From Bathynomus jamesi (taxonomy: Eukaryota; Arthropoda; Malacostraca; Isopoda; Cirolanidae), in the NCBI GenBank assembly GCA_023014485.1, contig JAJOZX010009432.1:62001-126000 (forward strand): a stretch of DNA of 64,000 nucleotides. Direction: 5' to 3'. Under the pieces are notes generated by a model. The model did no database searches. It was not told the origin of the DNA and was given only the letters and a program-made list of their open reading frames with translations. Both the position numbers and the translations under genes were made by a program. Within the stretch, counting starts at the first letter, position 1. The number at the start of each line of letters is the position of its first letter. Below, piece after piece: positions 10,147-22,103 of the stretch.

Positions 10147-10829
10147 ATGGATGATCAGCAACGTAGTCAGAACCTTTCACTTCGAGAAGAAGCATGCGTT
10201 ATTTGTCTCAAAAACGATGATTCAGAGCGACTGATTGAAGTCACAAGGAAGAGTGTGGATACTTTGAAAACGTACAACAGAAAGAGAAAAGCGACGGAAC
10301 TTCTCTGCTATCTAGATGATGAATCACCAGCGAACAAAATGATAAAGGTAAGAATATCTGTTAACTGCTACTGCAAAAGATGTTTCTGTTTCGCGATTCG
10401 ATTTTTTCTTATTGATGCACTACATAATACTTAGCGCCTTCACTCTTTTTCGGGTACATTAAAGATGCAGACGTGATTTTACCGACCAAAATCGTGTAGA
10501 AGCATTAATGAAAGAAAAGCCATCAACATCAAAACAACAAAAGCGACAAACACGATCAGTCGGCTCATTCATTTGGACGGAACACTGCTCTTTATGTACT
10601 AAAACTGCAGTAGTAGACACTCGCCATATGGATAGAAATGATGTTCAAAAAGCAAGAACTCTGCTGATACGAGATAAGTTCTAGAGCATTGTCGTGAAAG
10701 AGAGGATAGATGGTCTATAGAAGTACAAAGTCGCCTCCAAGACTGTATTAATTTTGTTGCAGCTGAGGCTGTTTATCATCGATCATGCTATTCAAAATTT
10801 CTCACTAATGCTACGGAAGAAAAGCCTGT
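10147..10829 (+). pseudogene. Outer DTDV-family gene, segment A (N-terminus)
   Basis: First piece of a gene whose remaining pieces are at 20087-20270, 22104-22660 and 42055-43110. An exon at 10147-10347 (MDDQQRSQNLSLREEACVIC, preceded by acceptor TTTCACAG, donor AAG|GTAAGA) is followed by a stretch with CRRDFTDQNR, FIWTEHCSLC and, after a stop and a frameshift near 10683, DCINFVAAEAVYHRSCYSKF. Cys/His spacing suggests zinc-binding segments, as seen in this large, mobile invertebrate protein family. The segment stops at EEKPV, exactly where the 9.3-kb element begins, and resumes at 20087 with GRPVDQRM. Function is inferred to be that of a transposon-encoded nuclease-like protein; this copy is dead. 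Confidence 0.65.
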
Positions 10830-10921
10830 TAGTCAGGTAGCTTAGCGTAAAATTTTTGACAGAAGGGGAATGACTGGACCAAAGCAGCAAAATTTTTGTG
10901 TTGCTCCAGTAGACCATAAAC

Positions 10922-11211
10922 AATGAAATTTTGAAAGGAGCTATCAAATCATAATTTTTCAACCTCTTTTGATACAGAAACTAATTTTTTTAAACCTATT
11001 AGATAAAAGTGCTGAATAAGTTGTTTGAAGACAATCTTTAGACGATTTGAACGACGATAAAATTAATGGAATATCGCCATTATTGTTTATATTAGGTACA
11101 TTTTAGTGTGGATAAAAGTGATTGCGGTTTTGAAATTTGACCTACAAAATTTAACTACCTTCCATTTATGGTTCCATATATTTTTACAAACACAATATAC
11201 ATGATATAAGG
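10922..11211. other. Subterminal AT-rich DNA of the 9.3-kb element
   Basis: Follows the inverted-repeat end. No ORF or repeat was recognised. Confidence 0.4.
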
Positions 11212-11793
11212 GGTGGCAAACAATGATTCCCCCCCCCCCTGCACAGATGAAACTAATAGAGGTACAAAAAACTGATTGTTGCATTTTTTAGACAATTTAA
11301 TTCTACGTTTAAACAAAACCACTCAATAGTTGGTGTTGCCTTCTTGTGCTTGGCGGACGGCTTCAAGTCGGCAAGGGTAGGAGGTGAGGAGAGACTCGAA
11401 AAGGTCAGTGTCATACTCAAGATTTCGGAGGATTGTTTCGATGTGCTGCTCCATGGTCCAGCGGCAGAATCGGGTAGCTGGTGGTTCAGCAAGCATCAGG
11501 GATTCCACTTGGTCTTTCAGGATGGATCCTGAAAGATTCTGCCGCCGGACCATGGAGCAGCACATCGAAACAATCCTCCGAAATCTTGAGTACGACACTG
11601 ACCTTTTCGAGTCTCTCCTCACCTCCTACCCTTGCCGACTTGAAGCCGTCCGCCAAGCACAAGGAGGCAACACCAACTATTGAGTGGTTTTGTTTAGACG
11701 TAAAATTAAATTGTCTAAAAGATGCAACAATAAGTTTTTTGTACCTCTATTAGTTTCATCTGTGCAAGGGGGGGGCAATCATTGTTTACCACG
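11212..11793. mobile_element. Fold-back (palindromic) element with an ORF on each arm
   Basis: Arms of about 275 bp (11222-11497 and 11525-11786) are inverted copies, outer ends GGTGGCAAACAATGAT and ATCATTGTTTACCACGC, with poly-C/poly-G runs next to them. The 30-60 bp centre is not palindromic. Both arms encode the same run, MEQHIETILRNLEYDTDL then FESLLTSYPCRLEAVRQAQ, with stop after GNTNY. Arms differ at only a few sites, so the inversion is recent or kept alike by conversion. The peptide is not one I recognise. Confidence 0.7.
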
Positions 11794-12179
11794 CTGTACA
11801 AGTCAAACAAAACAACACTTGAAACACGCATAATTTGTTCGTCGATTATTGCCTAAATTTTCTAAACTGCATATATGCTGGATTCCATTGCATTATTTAG
11901 TCACAGGTTTTCATTTGTCACATTTGCAGCTGCAAAATTCCGTACATTTCCAGCCGGCTTCCTTCCATGAACATCTACCGGTGCAGCACCCTGCTTTTGC
12001 AGCTACATTTCACCAACTCACTGCAAGCTTTCGATGCCATTGGTAATGTTGTCCATACGGGTATCCACTGCAGGGCCGTTTCCTGGCATAAGCAGACTAA
12101 GCGGCCGCTTAGGGCCCCGCTGCTACTAGGGGGCCCCTAGACAGGCTCCCAGGTCATAGCTCAGTGGGCAAGAATAGGA

Positions 12180-12617
12180 ATATAGTAAGTTATTATTAAT
12201 ATTATTGTTATTATTATTAGTATTATTGTTATTATTATCCTTATTATTATTATTATTATTGTCGTATTAATTAAAGTTTTTGTTTGAGACAAATGTGATA
12301 AAACGTAGACAAACGAAACGTTTTGGTCGTTATGTGTAAATAACTATTGTGAGATCTTATTTCTATATTATTTAACTTTATTCTTACTATATGCTTATAC
12401 TTTCCTAAATGCTTAATTTTTCTAGTATTGTAAAACATTATTTCACTAATTTACTAATTATTAAGAGATTTTGTAACACTTTAAAACCTAGGATTATTTT
12501 CGTTATGTTCTCAAGTTTATTAATTTCTCATCTTTTTCAGATAATGTGAATTTTGTTGGTTAAAACCTAAATGGTCTGATTATTTGAATGTATTTGATTA
12601 ACGTTACAATTATAACA

Positions 12618-12667
<50 letters not shown>

Positions 12668-12963
12668 CATCATCATTATTATCATGATTATTATTATTTC
12701 GCAGATTAGTTGTGGTTAACTAGATGTGACTTCGTGCATCTTGGAAAATGAAACATTATCCATCAGGAGCTGAAAAACGGAAAAAGAAGAAAATAGAGGA
12801 GGAGAAGCTTTCCAGTAGCACAGGTGAGATGTGCCACTTGTATATTCTTATGATTACAGTTCAGGCAACTCGGTTAGGTAGACCATCAAGCTAGGCAAGT
12901 GCTCAGGAATCGTGTAGAGTAAGCTCTCTCTAATATTTATAATATTTCGAAATGTGAAATTTA
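12180..12963. other. 5' region of the hAT, with (ATT)n microsatellites
   Basis: Contains (ATT)n tracts at about 12188-12262 and 12618-12690 and a putative first exon around 12748-12825 (MKHYPSGAEKRKKKKIEEEK, donor AG|GTGAGA), which is basic as at the N-terminus of many ZMYM-like hAT transposases. Confidence 0.45.
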
Positions 12964-13080
12964 ATGGATCACATCACCTCAAATTCTGTTCACACAGATC
13001 AATTATCAAACAAGATAAGAAAGAGTATTTTAGCAAAAATTAACAGAATATGTAATGTTATGTTCTTCTCAGGAGCACTA

Positions 13081-16000
13081 CTGAAATATTTGGAAAAGCC
13101 ATCCTCAGCAAAGCCTGATAAGCATTATGAGCCAACAGCAGAACCATCCTCTATGCAAGCTCAAACACCAGTAGAAGTAGAGCCTGATGAACCAACAAGT
13201 GGCCCATCTTCTGTTCAGCTTCAAACACCACACACAGGCATTTCTACTGAGCAACAAGAACCAAGATCTGCTCCACCGCTTGATCCGTATGACTGGCCAG
13301 TTGTCTGTCAGATGCCTTGAAGACAGATCTGGTGTCTCGAGGACCATTTCAAATCAGTCCAGATTTCACATTCCCTAAAAGAGAGGACGGTAGAAGCGTT
13401 CATCACCATTACATGCACAGAACATTAATTAATGGGGAAAAAATAAAGCGAAGCTGGCTGATGTACTCTAGAAGGAATGATGCTCTTTATTGTTTCTGCT
13501 GCAAGTTCTTTTCAAGGAAGTCGTACAAACTAATTACGGATGGACTTTCAGACTGGATAAACGTTGGTTCGCTTCTGAAAGGCCATGAAAATAGTTCAGA
13601 ACATGCAGATAACATGGCAACATGGAAGGATCTGGAACTGCGGCTAAAAACTGGGAGGACCATTAACCAAACTGAAATGTCATTAATGGAGGTAGAGCGA
13701 AGACGCTGGCGAGATGTTCTCACACCTCTTGTAAGTATAATCCAATCACTGGCAGAGAGAAACCTTGCTTTCAGGGGGTCTTCCTCTACATTGTACAATC
13801 GAGACAATGGCAACTTCTTGAAGGAGGTTGAGCTGCTTGCCAAATTTGATCCAGTGATGAAACAACACATCAGCAGAGTCGAAAGTGGCCAATATAGTCA
13901 TTCAAGTTACCTAGGAAACATCATTCAAAATGAGCTCATTGGGTCCATTAGTGGGAAGATCTTGGATGCCATTGTTGCAGAAATAAAACAAGCTAAATAT
14001 TACTCACTCATTTTAGACTGCACTCCAGACATAAACCACCAAGAACAGATGTCGATTATTGTCAGAACTGTTAAAATGGGTGAAGTACCAGAAATAAAAG
14101 AATACTTCTTGGGCTTTCTTGAGGCTTCAGAAAGTACAGGCCTGGGTTTATCAGTTCTGATTCTGAAAAGACTAGATGAACTGAATATTCACTTTGATGA
14201 CTGCAGAGGACAGTCATATGACAACGGAGCGAACATGAAGGGCAAGAACAAAGGTGTTCAGGCAAGTTTATTAGAGAAGAACTGTCGTGCACTCTATGTT
14301 CCATGTGGGGCTCACACTCTGAATCTTGTAGTGGCTGATGCAGCTAAAGCTTCCACAGATGCCATCAGCTTCTTTGGCAACGCACAAAAATTGTACCACC
14401 TTTTTGCAGCAGCTACACAGAGATGGACAATCCTAAAGAAGCACGTGAACATAACACTCAAGTCTTGGAGTGAAACCAGGTGGGAGAGCCGGTTTAAGAG
14501 CATTGAGGCTGTGCGATACCAGAGCCACAACATCAGAGAGGCCCTGTTGGAAGTCAGAAACAATGCCACAGATGCCATAGCCAGGACTGAAGCACAAGCA
14601 CTTGCAGAGGAGGTAGGGTCTTATCGCTTTCAGATTTGCACAGTAGTATGGTATGACATTCTTCATGCATTTAACCATGTGAGCAAACTTCTGCAGTTTC
14701 CTACAATGCAGTTTGATGTGGCAGTCAACCTCCTCACAAAAACAAAAGACTCACTCACCAGCTACAGAAACACAGGTTTTGTTGCAGCACAAGTCGTAGC
14801 TAGGGACACATGTGAGGAAATAATGTGGAGGCTGTGCTGAAGGAGAAGAGGATCAGATCCACAAAAGAACTTTGCTTACGAAGCTTCTGACGAACCATTT
14901 ATAGAAGCCTTAAAGAGGCTGGAAGTAAAATTTTTCAATGTGGTGGTGGATTGTGCCATCGGGTCAATAAATGAGAGATTCAAAACATTAGATGATGTTG
15001 GGATATATTTAGGGTTCTCCTAAACTTCACCACAATGAACAAGGAAGACTTGTCCTGCAAGTGTGAAAAGCTCTCTAAGATACTGAGCTCTGGAGCTGAC
15101 TCTGACATTGATGGAAGAGAATTGGCCCTCGAAATTAAGAACTTGCCGACTTTACCTTCACACAACATGACTGCATTGGAGCTTCTCTCCTTCATTCATC
15201 AGAAGCAACTGGAGGAACTATACCCCAATCTCTGGGTTGCACTAAGAATTGCCTGCACTCTACCTGTGACAGTAGTGTCAGCAGAGCTGGGCAGTATTTA
15301 AATACATTTGTATTTAAATACGTATTTAAATACATTTGTGTATTTAGAACTGTATTTATAAATACATTGTTTTTCATGTATTTAAATATAGTATTTAAAT
15401 ACTTTAATGAGTATTTAAATACAATGTATTTAAATACTCAAAATATAAAAATGTAAATACTTTTACTGGTTTAATACACGTTCTGTACTAGCACAGTACG
15501 ACGCGTCGACAGTGTAGTACAGTATGGTTCATGTTTCAACGTGTCAGTTCTCTCTTTCAGACAAAGCTTTTGAAAGATTGGTTTTGATCCGCAGCAACCG
15601 TGAAATAAAAGAGAATTCGTAAGGTGCCTTATGTTTATGTTTACGTCTTATGTTTACGTTTATGTCTCATCTACTCATTAATTGTTACTCATTTTGCAAT
15701 GATATAATGAGTATAACATGTCACTGGTTGAACATCGTAAGTTCTAAGTTCTTTTGTTTTTGTTTTGTTCTAAAAAGGGAAATATATAATCGGAAATTAG
15801 ATTGTACTATTTCTTTATCCTTTATCAAGCATTTTATATTGTTGTTACTCATGAATTAGTGAATGCATATGTTAAAATTTGTATGTATTTAAAATGTATT
15901 TACAAATGTATTTAAATACAATTGATGTATTTTGTATTTAGTATCTAAATACATTCGTAAAATGTATTTAGTATTTAGTATTTAAATACATTTCTCCCAT

Positions 16001-16244
16001 GTATTTAGTATTTAGTATTTAAATACATTCAATGTATTTATTGCCCAGCTCTGAGTGTCAGCCGAGAGGAGCTTCTCTAAGATGAAGCTAATTTAATCAA
16101 GAACTACCTCAGATCATCAATGGTGCAAGATCGCCTCAGTTGCCTTGGCATCATAAGCATCAACAAGGACGTTGGCAGGGAAATTTCATATGATGATGTT
16201 ATTGATGATTTCGCCCAGAAAAAATCTAGGAGGCAAAAATTTTG
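13081..16244 (+). pseudogene. hAT transposase, ZMYM1-like, frameshifted and split by a MITE
   Basis: A Pro/Ser-rich leader (13081-13310) runs by a one-base shift into a 507-codon ORF (13317-14840). In order it shows a TTF-type zinc finger (YCFCCKFFSRKS), an RNase H-like core with Asp in SLILDCTPD, the conserved GAHTLNLVV block and ETRWESR. After a frameshift near 14838 the frame continues in pieces (15035-15280), ending PVTVVSAE; the MITE then splits it, and 16062 on gives RSFSKMKLI, KNYLRSSMVQDRLSCLGI and a stop at 16242-16244. SAERSFSKMKLI is the hAT C-terminal dimerisation motif. The enzyme would have cut and pasted its own element; with at least three frame changes and a stop near 16100 it is inactive. 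Confidence 0.85.
15282..16053. mobile_element. hAT-type MITE rich in TATTTAAATAC, inside the hAT transposase gene
   Basis: The ends are CAGAGCTGGGCA at 15282 and TGCCCAGCTCTG ending 16053, with perfect 8-bp duplications AGTGTCAG at 15274-15281 and 16054-16061. The interior has many TATTTAAATAC motifs near both ends and no credible coding sequence. Its removal restores VSAERSFSKMK in the host transposase. Confidence 0.92.
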
Positions 16245-18227
16245 AAGATACAAACTGTTCTGTATAACTGTTAGCTATTACACGATTGTATCGTAGAGTT
16301 AGTAATTGTTTGGTAGTTGATAATTGCACTATTTTTTTATACATAGTTCTGTGTAATTTATTCTAAATAATGTATAAGCTAATTTTCAGGAATTTCATGA
16401 AGAGTATTTTTTCTGTTTGTCTTCTGAAAGTACATATTTGTTGTTTTGGACATAAATGTTTCATTAAAATTGTTTCATAATTGTTTTTTATTAACACAGC
16501 CATTTTTTGTATGTGTGTGCTGAGGTGATGTAGTAAGGTGTGAGTTGGTGGATGGAGGGGTGGGGCCTCAAGTGGGTATACTGCTTAGGGCCCCCTAATG
16601 GCTAGAAACGGCCCTGATCCACTGTGTATCCTTGTCTCTTATTGGTACGCAGTACGCTTCGTGTGTTGCAGCAAAGCATCTTGAGACGGGGGTATGCGTT
16701 CGATTATCCTGTTTTTTCTGACAGATGTCTTTTCGTGTCTCATTGACAGAGTTTAGGCTGCTGGTCTTGTCATAGATGACCACGGTGTACCGTTCAATAA
16801 GTTTGAAAGTGCTGTCATCCACATCAAGTTTTCTGAAGGGATTTCTTGCCATGAAGGAGAAGGCTTGCGTTACCTCAGGATAAGACTGCCATGCTTGCCA
16901 TGCCATTTTCTTTCCTCTTCCAAAGAACGACGAGACAGTGTCACATCCTGTGAAGCTGTGAAAAGCAGGCAATGCCAGGCATTTTTGTGATCCAAGAGTT
17001 CGAGATACATGATTAATGTGTAGATAGGTAAGTCTTTCCAGTACCCAGAACTACCCATATATCTGGGTGAAACATGTGTTCAGTAAGTGATGATACATCC
17101 CAATTAGGATGACATTAACATCAGTGTCCACAGTACGATCCAGACATATGGTGCAGCCACGTGCTAATGCATCTTGTAGATGAATGACTATCCTAGTATC
17201 CGCTTCCTCGTGATCACATAGTGGCATGGCATGACCTGATCCCTTTACATCTTGTCCAGATGTTATGAAAACTCCTTTACCAGCAGGGACATCCATGTTT
17301 GCAACTCTGTCAGACAGAAATGAAAAAAGTTCCTGCTTGTTAGTGGAATCACGGATGAATTCTTGCCAGTTTCCAGGAATTTTGTTTTTAGCAGCCACCT
17401 TCCTCCGAGTGCCTTTGCCTCTTTTCTCCCTCGTGGACACCTTATGTTATTATTGAGGTACAGTATGTGTCCCAGACAATGTCAATTCTCTTAGAAGTCT
17501 CCAACTGATTTGTGATGTACGGAATGAAGACATTGCCGGCGTAGTCATCGAATGTTGTGAGGCCACTTGTGGGAAGAAAGTTCACAACAGCAGTACCATC
17601 TAAAACCTTCACATCGAAGGAACCTGAGTGGTCGGCCTGGTTATCCTGTTCTAGGCATGTGATGAGATCAGATTTCTTACCCTGACGTAGCTTCCCTCTT
17701 TCAGAAAGAGACGGGGATATGGGTGATTTTCATATGAGAAGAAGGTATCCATGTCGCAATCTCTGTGGCGCATGACAATATACAGCTGAGAGAAAAGATT
17801 CGCATCATGCTTCAGCATTGAGATCTCTTCTGCTTGCTTGCTCTGAACCTCATAAAGGTGACGCAGATCGGAACACTTGAAGTAGAACTGTCCATCTTCA
17901 ACAGCATTTTCTATGTATGTGATGAACTCTACAAAGACTCTGGCCTGAGCCTGGAGCACTTCTCGATGAGATTCAGACGAATCTCGACTTTGTCTCATTA
18001 CAGAGCGATGATGATTTCTGTATTTTGTCATACAGCTGTGGTGATATTTTGCTTCTCTTACGACAAGATCACTACCACCAATTCTGGTCATTAATGTTGT
18101 GTTCTGCAGATCTAATGCGAGCCTTCTTATATTAAGCTCAGCATCGTCAGTTCTGAATGCATGGAGTTTACCTTCGGCATTGCTGCAGAATACACATGTA
18201 CTTCTATCTGGGGGCTGGCGTCTTTTA

Positions 18228-19150
18228 CGAGGTGTGTTCAAAGTGTTCCCGAACTGGTTATGCTGCGTGCGCATCACATGACGTGCATGCGCGTGATGTG
18301 ATGCATCTTGTAGTGTGACTCAGTCTGTTTCCAAAGACGGTTACCGCTTATTGATATCGTATTTTGTTCCCGCGATATTTACTGTTTTGTGAAGTCATTC
18401 TGTGTGTTTAGTCGCATTTTATGCATTTAAATAGTGGCTACTGTTGAAGAACAACGTGTGTGCATAAAATTTTGCGTTAAGCTGGGCAAGACTGCTTCTG
18501 AAACCCATGCCATGCTGAACACAGCATTTGGCAATGACGACTTAAGTCGGAAAACCACTTTTGAGTAGCACAAGCGCGTTAAGGAAGGTCGAACGTCGAC
18601 GGAGGACGATGCAAGGGTGGGATGACCTTCCGCTTCAAGAACTGATGACACTGTTGCTTGTGTTCGTGAAATGATTTGAGGGAACTGTAGACTGATAGTC
18701 AAGGAAGGCGCAGACGAAATGGACATTTCGACAGGATCATGCCACACGATACTCAGAGAGAATTTGGGGATGCGTTGTGTGTCAGCCAAATTTGTGCCAC
18801 GACTCTTGACTGTCGAGCAGAAAGATCAACGTGTTGTTGTGTCTCAAGACCTCTTTCAACGTGCTAATCTTCATGAAAATTTTCTCAGAAACATCGTTAC
18901 GGGTGACGAGACGTGGATGTACGGGTATGACGTTGAAACAAAATAGCAGTCATTGCAATGGAAGTGCGCGACAGTAGTCATTATTCAAATGCACAAAATG
19001 CGACAAAACACACAAAATGACTTCACAAAACAGTAAATATCGAGAGAACAAAATGCGATATTATACTACAACATGCATCACATGACACCCATGCACGTCA
19101 TGTGATGCGCGCGCAGCATAAACAGTTCGGGAACTTTTGAACACACCGCA
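18228..19150 (+). mobile_element. Deleted mariner element
   Basis: TA at 18226-18227 and 19151-19152 flank inverted repeats of about 80 bp (GAGGTGTGTTCAAAG and its partner CTTTTGAACACACCGC, continuing through CCCGAACTG and GCGCATCACATGACGTGCATG). Inside, 18470-18950 gives mariner transposase pieces: VKLGKTASETHAMLNTAFG, a stop, then ILRENLGMRCVSAKFVPRLL, IVTGDETWMYGYDVETK. The sequence after the first catalytic Asp is missing, so at 923 bp the element lacks the second half of the enzyme and has stops and frameshifts. Confidence 0.85.
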
Positions 19151-19476
19151 TATATTGTTTTCCCCGCTTGATCTCTGCTTTCTCTCGCATTTTCTCGTGC
19201 TCTTTTCCTTCTGGCTCTGTCTTGACATTTTGCGTTGAAGAGAGTGTGACAACTTTTGTGCCATTGGGCATGGTGTTCCACCAGTTCTTCAGCTGTAATT
19301 GTTTCAGAAAAGTTCAATTCCATAGACAGCTGATCTAGTTCTCTGAATGCACTGACACTGTTCAGGAAAGAGGTATATGCTATAGATTTATCTCCACTTC
19401 CGTGCGCGTTCAATGGACATTTAAGTCCTTCTTTGGTTACCTCCTGGCAAATCATGCACCTTGTCCAGTCTATCAT

Positions 19477-19955
19477 TCTGCATTAGTTAGTGCCTGAAAA
19501 TAAAATTAAAAAAATAAATTGTAATTGTAGGGATGAAATAACAAGTGAGAAACATTTTATAACCTGTATTCGTATGTTAAATATATGCAATAGTTTTCAT
19601 TGTTTGCGCTTCAAAAATACCACACAATCATCTCTATTCAATGTTTCATAATAATAAATGTTTCATAAAGAGAATTACTGGAATGATTGTTTTAGTGAGA
19701 AAATTATGCTGTTTTTTGAGTCAGTCGCACAGATGATGTCAATTTTATGTGCCTCTAAATGTCTATAACTTTGTTAATAATGATGATATGAAAACGACCC
19801 AAACATCATCAGAACCGTCTGGAGACTGCCTACAAATCATATACTTAAGATATTTCTCCAAATTCAATAATTGAGGAGTTATATGTTTTCAACTACGCAA
19901 GATGTGAACCGTAATTTGGCCGAAATTCCCAATTTTGGGTTTGTATGAAAACAGT
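19477..19955. other. 5' flank of the inner DTDV gene
   Basis: AT-rich DNA between the inner gene start and the right inverted repeat. No TATA-initiator pair, ORF or repeat could be singled out. Confidence 0.4.
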
Positions 19956-20086
19956 ATGAACAATCCTTACAGTATGATTTAATGGCTCCTATCAAAATTC
20001 TATTGTTTATGGTCTAGTGGACCCACAAAAAAATTATGGTGCTTTGGTCCAGTCGTTCCTTTTACATTCACTAAGCAACCTGACTA

Positions 20087-20270
20087 TGTTGGTCGACCAG
20101 TAGATCAAAGAATGGCAGATGCATTCACTAAAGTTTGTCAGTGGCTTGAGACGGAATCTGAATCCGAACTTATCACTTCAACAGAACTACATGAGAAAAT
20201 GGTTTCTTTATCAGGTGGGAAAGAAGTTTACAGTGCTGTAGCATGTCAAAATAGGTGTGGTGTGTAAGGA
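20087..20270 (+). pseudogene. Outer DTDV-family gene, segment B
   Basis: Resumes directly after the 9.3-kb element with GRPVDQRMADAFTKVCQWLE then STELHEKMVSLSGGKEVYS, the family's GRPVD block and the L-H-E-K-M helix. The frame decays after about 20255 (stop in NRCGV). It is continuous in frame with segment A once the element and one copy of TGT are removed. Confidence 0.65.
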
Positions 20271-22103
20271 AGTGGATCTGGTGGATTTTAGCATGAAATT
20301 TGGTATATAGCAAAATAGATTTGAGGCATGACACAAAGCAAACAAAAAATTTCCTTCATTCTGCCATGGGATTGAATGTTGTGTCGCTGAGTTGGAAATG
20401 CTGTTTGGGCACATCATAAGGTGACTTTTAAATTGATTAGAGTGAAAAAAAATAGATGCGAGTTATCTAGCAGATGACCTTGATAAGGAAAACAAATTTA
20501 CATATAACAACAGATGTCAGTTGAGATATATGGGACATATCGAGCTTCATGGAGACCAGCTCCCTGTATCTGTTACAAAGATCCTGATTGGCCAGAATTG
20601 GTCACGTGTGAACAACTGATCAATGTAAAATTGCCACAACCTAGGGCAATATATATATATGGTTCCTGTGAAACTCGATGTGGATCAGATAAATGGTAAA
20701 ACTACTTGATAGCCTAAACGATTATGATTGTATCAAACTAATTAAATCTGCAAAGTAGGCATAAATAAATAAGTAAATAGATCCATCAAAGGATACTAGG
20801 CTCACATAGAAAGGGCAGACAATGTTTGGGAAATTAGGACCTAAGTAAAACAGATTGCGAGTCGAGGTCCAAATTGAGAAATTTGACAGAGATGACCCGA
20901 TAGGTATTACTTTTCAAACCAAATTGCTAACTGCAAGCTTGTTGAGTCCCCTTCTGAATAAATGGCATGACTAAAAGGGGCATGGGTATCACCTATCTCA
21001 TTTTGCATGAAATTTGGAGCCACTATAATCTATTGAAGTTGGTGTGCTATTTCTGCCAAATTTCTCTTATTGGCTAAGGCCAAGATTAGAATGTAAATGA
21101 ATATATAGGCTAAGATCAGATAAATTCTTATATTGTTGTAAATCAAAGATATCTCTACTGTGTGTAGGGCAAGATTTGGATGTTATGTAAGAATATGGTG
21201 GGGCAATGGTTTCAGGGCACAGTATGCTCTTATTTAAAGGTAGAATCAGTGGAGGCACTGGACAGCTTGTCGGCTTGCCAGTTACTCCAGCTTGAATGGG
21301 TGTAGAACAGAAGGACCCACCCATGGACAAGAGAGAAATAGCCAGACAAGAGGAATTCCTGGTGGGTACTGGGAAAGATTGCAAATTGGCACAAGTACAA
21401 AGTTCCAGAGTCAAGAGCATTGGAGGCTTCTCTGGAGTATCTGCAAGTAGAACAATCCGTTTGAATGGTTGGTTGCCCAATAAAAGAAAACTAATTTCTC
21501 TGGAAACTAAGCACAAGGGCTTGAGGTGCAGAAATAAGGTTTATTAATTTAGTGTGGCATTCAAAAAGTTTTGGTACATAATTGTAACATAAAGGTTAAG
21601 CATAAATGAAATACAACTGGAGTTAACATTGGTATGGCCTGCATGATGATGAGGGCCCAATAGTGTATTTTAAGATCCTGGTGATGGGTTTACATGATAA
21701 TTATATGGAGTATTGCAGTTCAAGGTGTAAGGTTAATTAATTATAGTCCTCAAATCCATTTCATTCGTCTGTGTCAATTTATTAAGAAATTGTGTACACA
21801 TTTAATATGGGTATAATCTCAGGAATAATATTAAGCAAGTTAAGTTAGGTATTGAGTTCTAATTTCTAAATTGTAGATGCTAATCATTACATACTAAGAA
21901 TTTCCGCTGTAACAAACCGAGTAATTTTTTGCCAACTAAATGAGTTAAATTTGAATGTGGGAGTAAGATTGAGTCATAAGAAAATAATTCCCAAAGTAAA
22001 ATTAAAGGATTGGCAAACTCGTGTAATATTGTCTTGTTAGTATTAAAGTGTTCTGTTATATAAATTTATTTTTCTATTTGGATATTATTAGCCACAAAGA
22101 GTG
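20271..22103. other. Unassigned insertion or intron between segments B and C
   Basis: About 1.8 kb of AT-rich DNA splits the outer gene. GCATGAAATTTGG occurs at about 20292 and 21006. ORFs at 21067-21516 (minus) and 21296-21547 (plus) overlap on opposite strands; neither shows a motif I know. No inverted-repeat ends were found, so this may be one or two old insertions or an intron (segment C begins after TATTATTAG). Confidence 0.35.

Larger units (their letters stand above)
12071..16616 (+). mobile_element. hAT transposon (CAGGGCCG ends) with perfect 8-bp target duplication
   Basis: The left end is CAGGGCCGTTTCCTGG at 12071; the right end is CTAGAAACGGCCCTG ending 16616; both are followed inward by GGGGCCC-rich sequence. 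ATCCACTG flanks both sides (12063-12070 and 16617-16624). It lies inside the inner DTDV gene: removing it joins KDTQW to IPVWTTLP in frame. Length is 4546 bp, or 3774 without the MITE at 15282-16053. Confidence 0.92.
11885..19476 (-). pseudogene. Inner DTDV-family gene of the 9.3-kb element, broken by mariner and hAT insertions
   Basis: Read on the minus strand: 19476-19153 (MIDWTRCMICQEV, HKSCHTLFN, Cys/His-rich), mariner, 18225-17663 (CVFCSNAEGKLHAFRTDDAE, YHHSCMTKYRNHH) ending at a donor G|GTAAGA, then 17640-17051 (VLDGTAVVNFLPTSG, KRGKGTRRKV, IPGNWQEFIRDSTNK, HEEADTRIVIHLQDA, TVDTDVNVILIG), 16972-16625 (PAFHSFTGCDTVSSFFGRGKK, ERYTVVIYDKTSS), hAT, and 12062-11885 (PVWTTLPMASKACSELVKCS followed by Cys-rich tail remnants). 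The EADTR and DTDV motifs suggest a metal-dependent nuclease-like domain; the tail matches the family's Cys-rich end. In-frame stops and frameshifts near 17450 and 17050 show it is dead apart from the insertions. Known only as uncharacterised repetitive proteins in invertebrates; linkage to transposition rests on the surrounding inverted repeats. Confidence 0.7.
10830..20086 (-). mobile_element. 9257-bp inverted-repeat element carrying a DTDV-family gene
   Basis: The ends are TAGTCAGGTAGCTTAG at 10830 and CTAAGCAACCTGACTA ending at 20086. The similarity of the two ends continues inward for about 110 bp through GACTGGACCAAAGCA (10872-10886 versus 20040-20054) and AGACCATAAACAAT. TGT at 10827-10829 and 20087-20089 is a 3-bp target duplication; removing the element restores the frame EEKPV-GRPVD of the outer gene. 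The cargo is the minus-strand gene at 11885-19476. A 3-bp duplication together with a nuclease-like protein would suit the Academ superfamily, but that is inference. Later insertions inside it: palindrome 11212-11793, hAT 12071-16616, mariner 18228-19150. Confidence 0.75.

Noticed and set aside
21067..21547. Overlapping ORFs of 149 and 83 codons
   Set aside because: They lie on opposite strands over the same DNA, with no motif, no splice signals and no homologue that I recognise.
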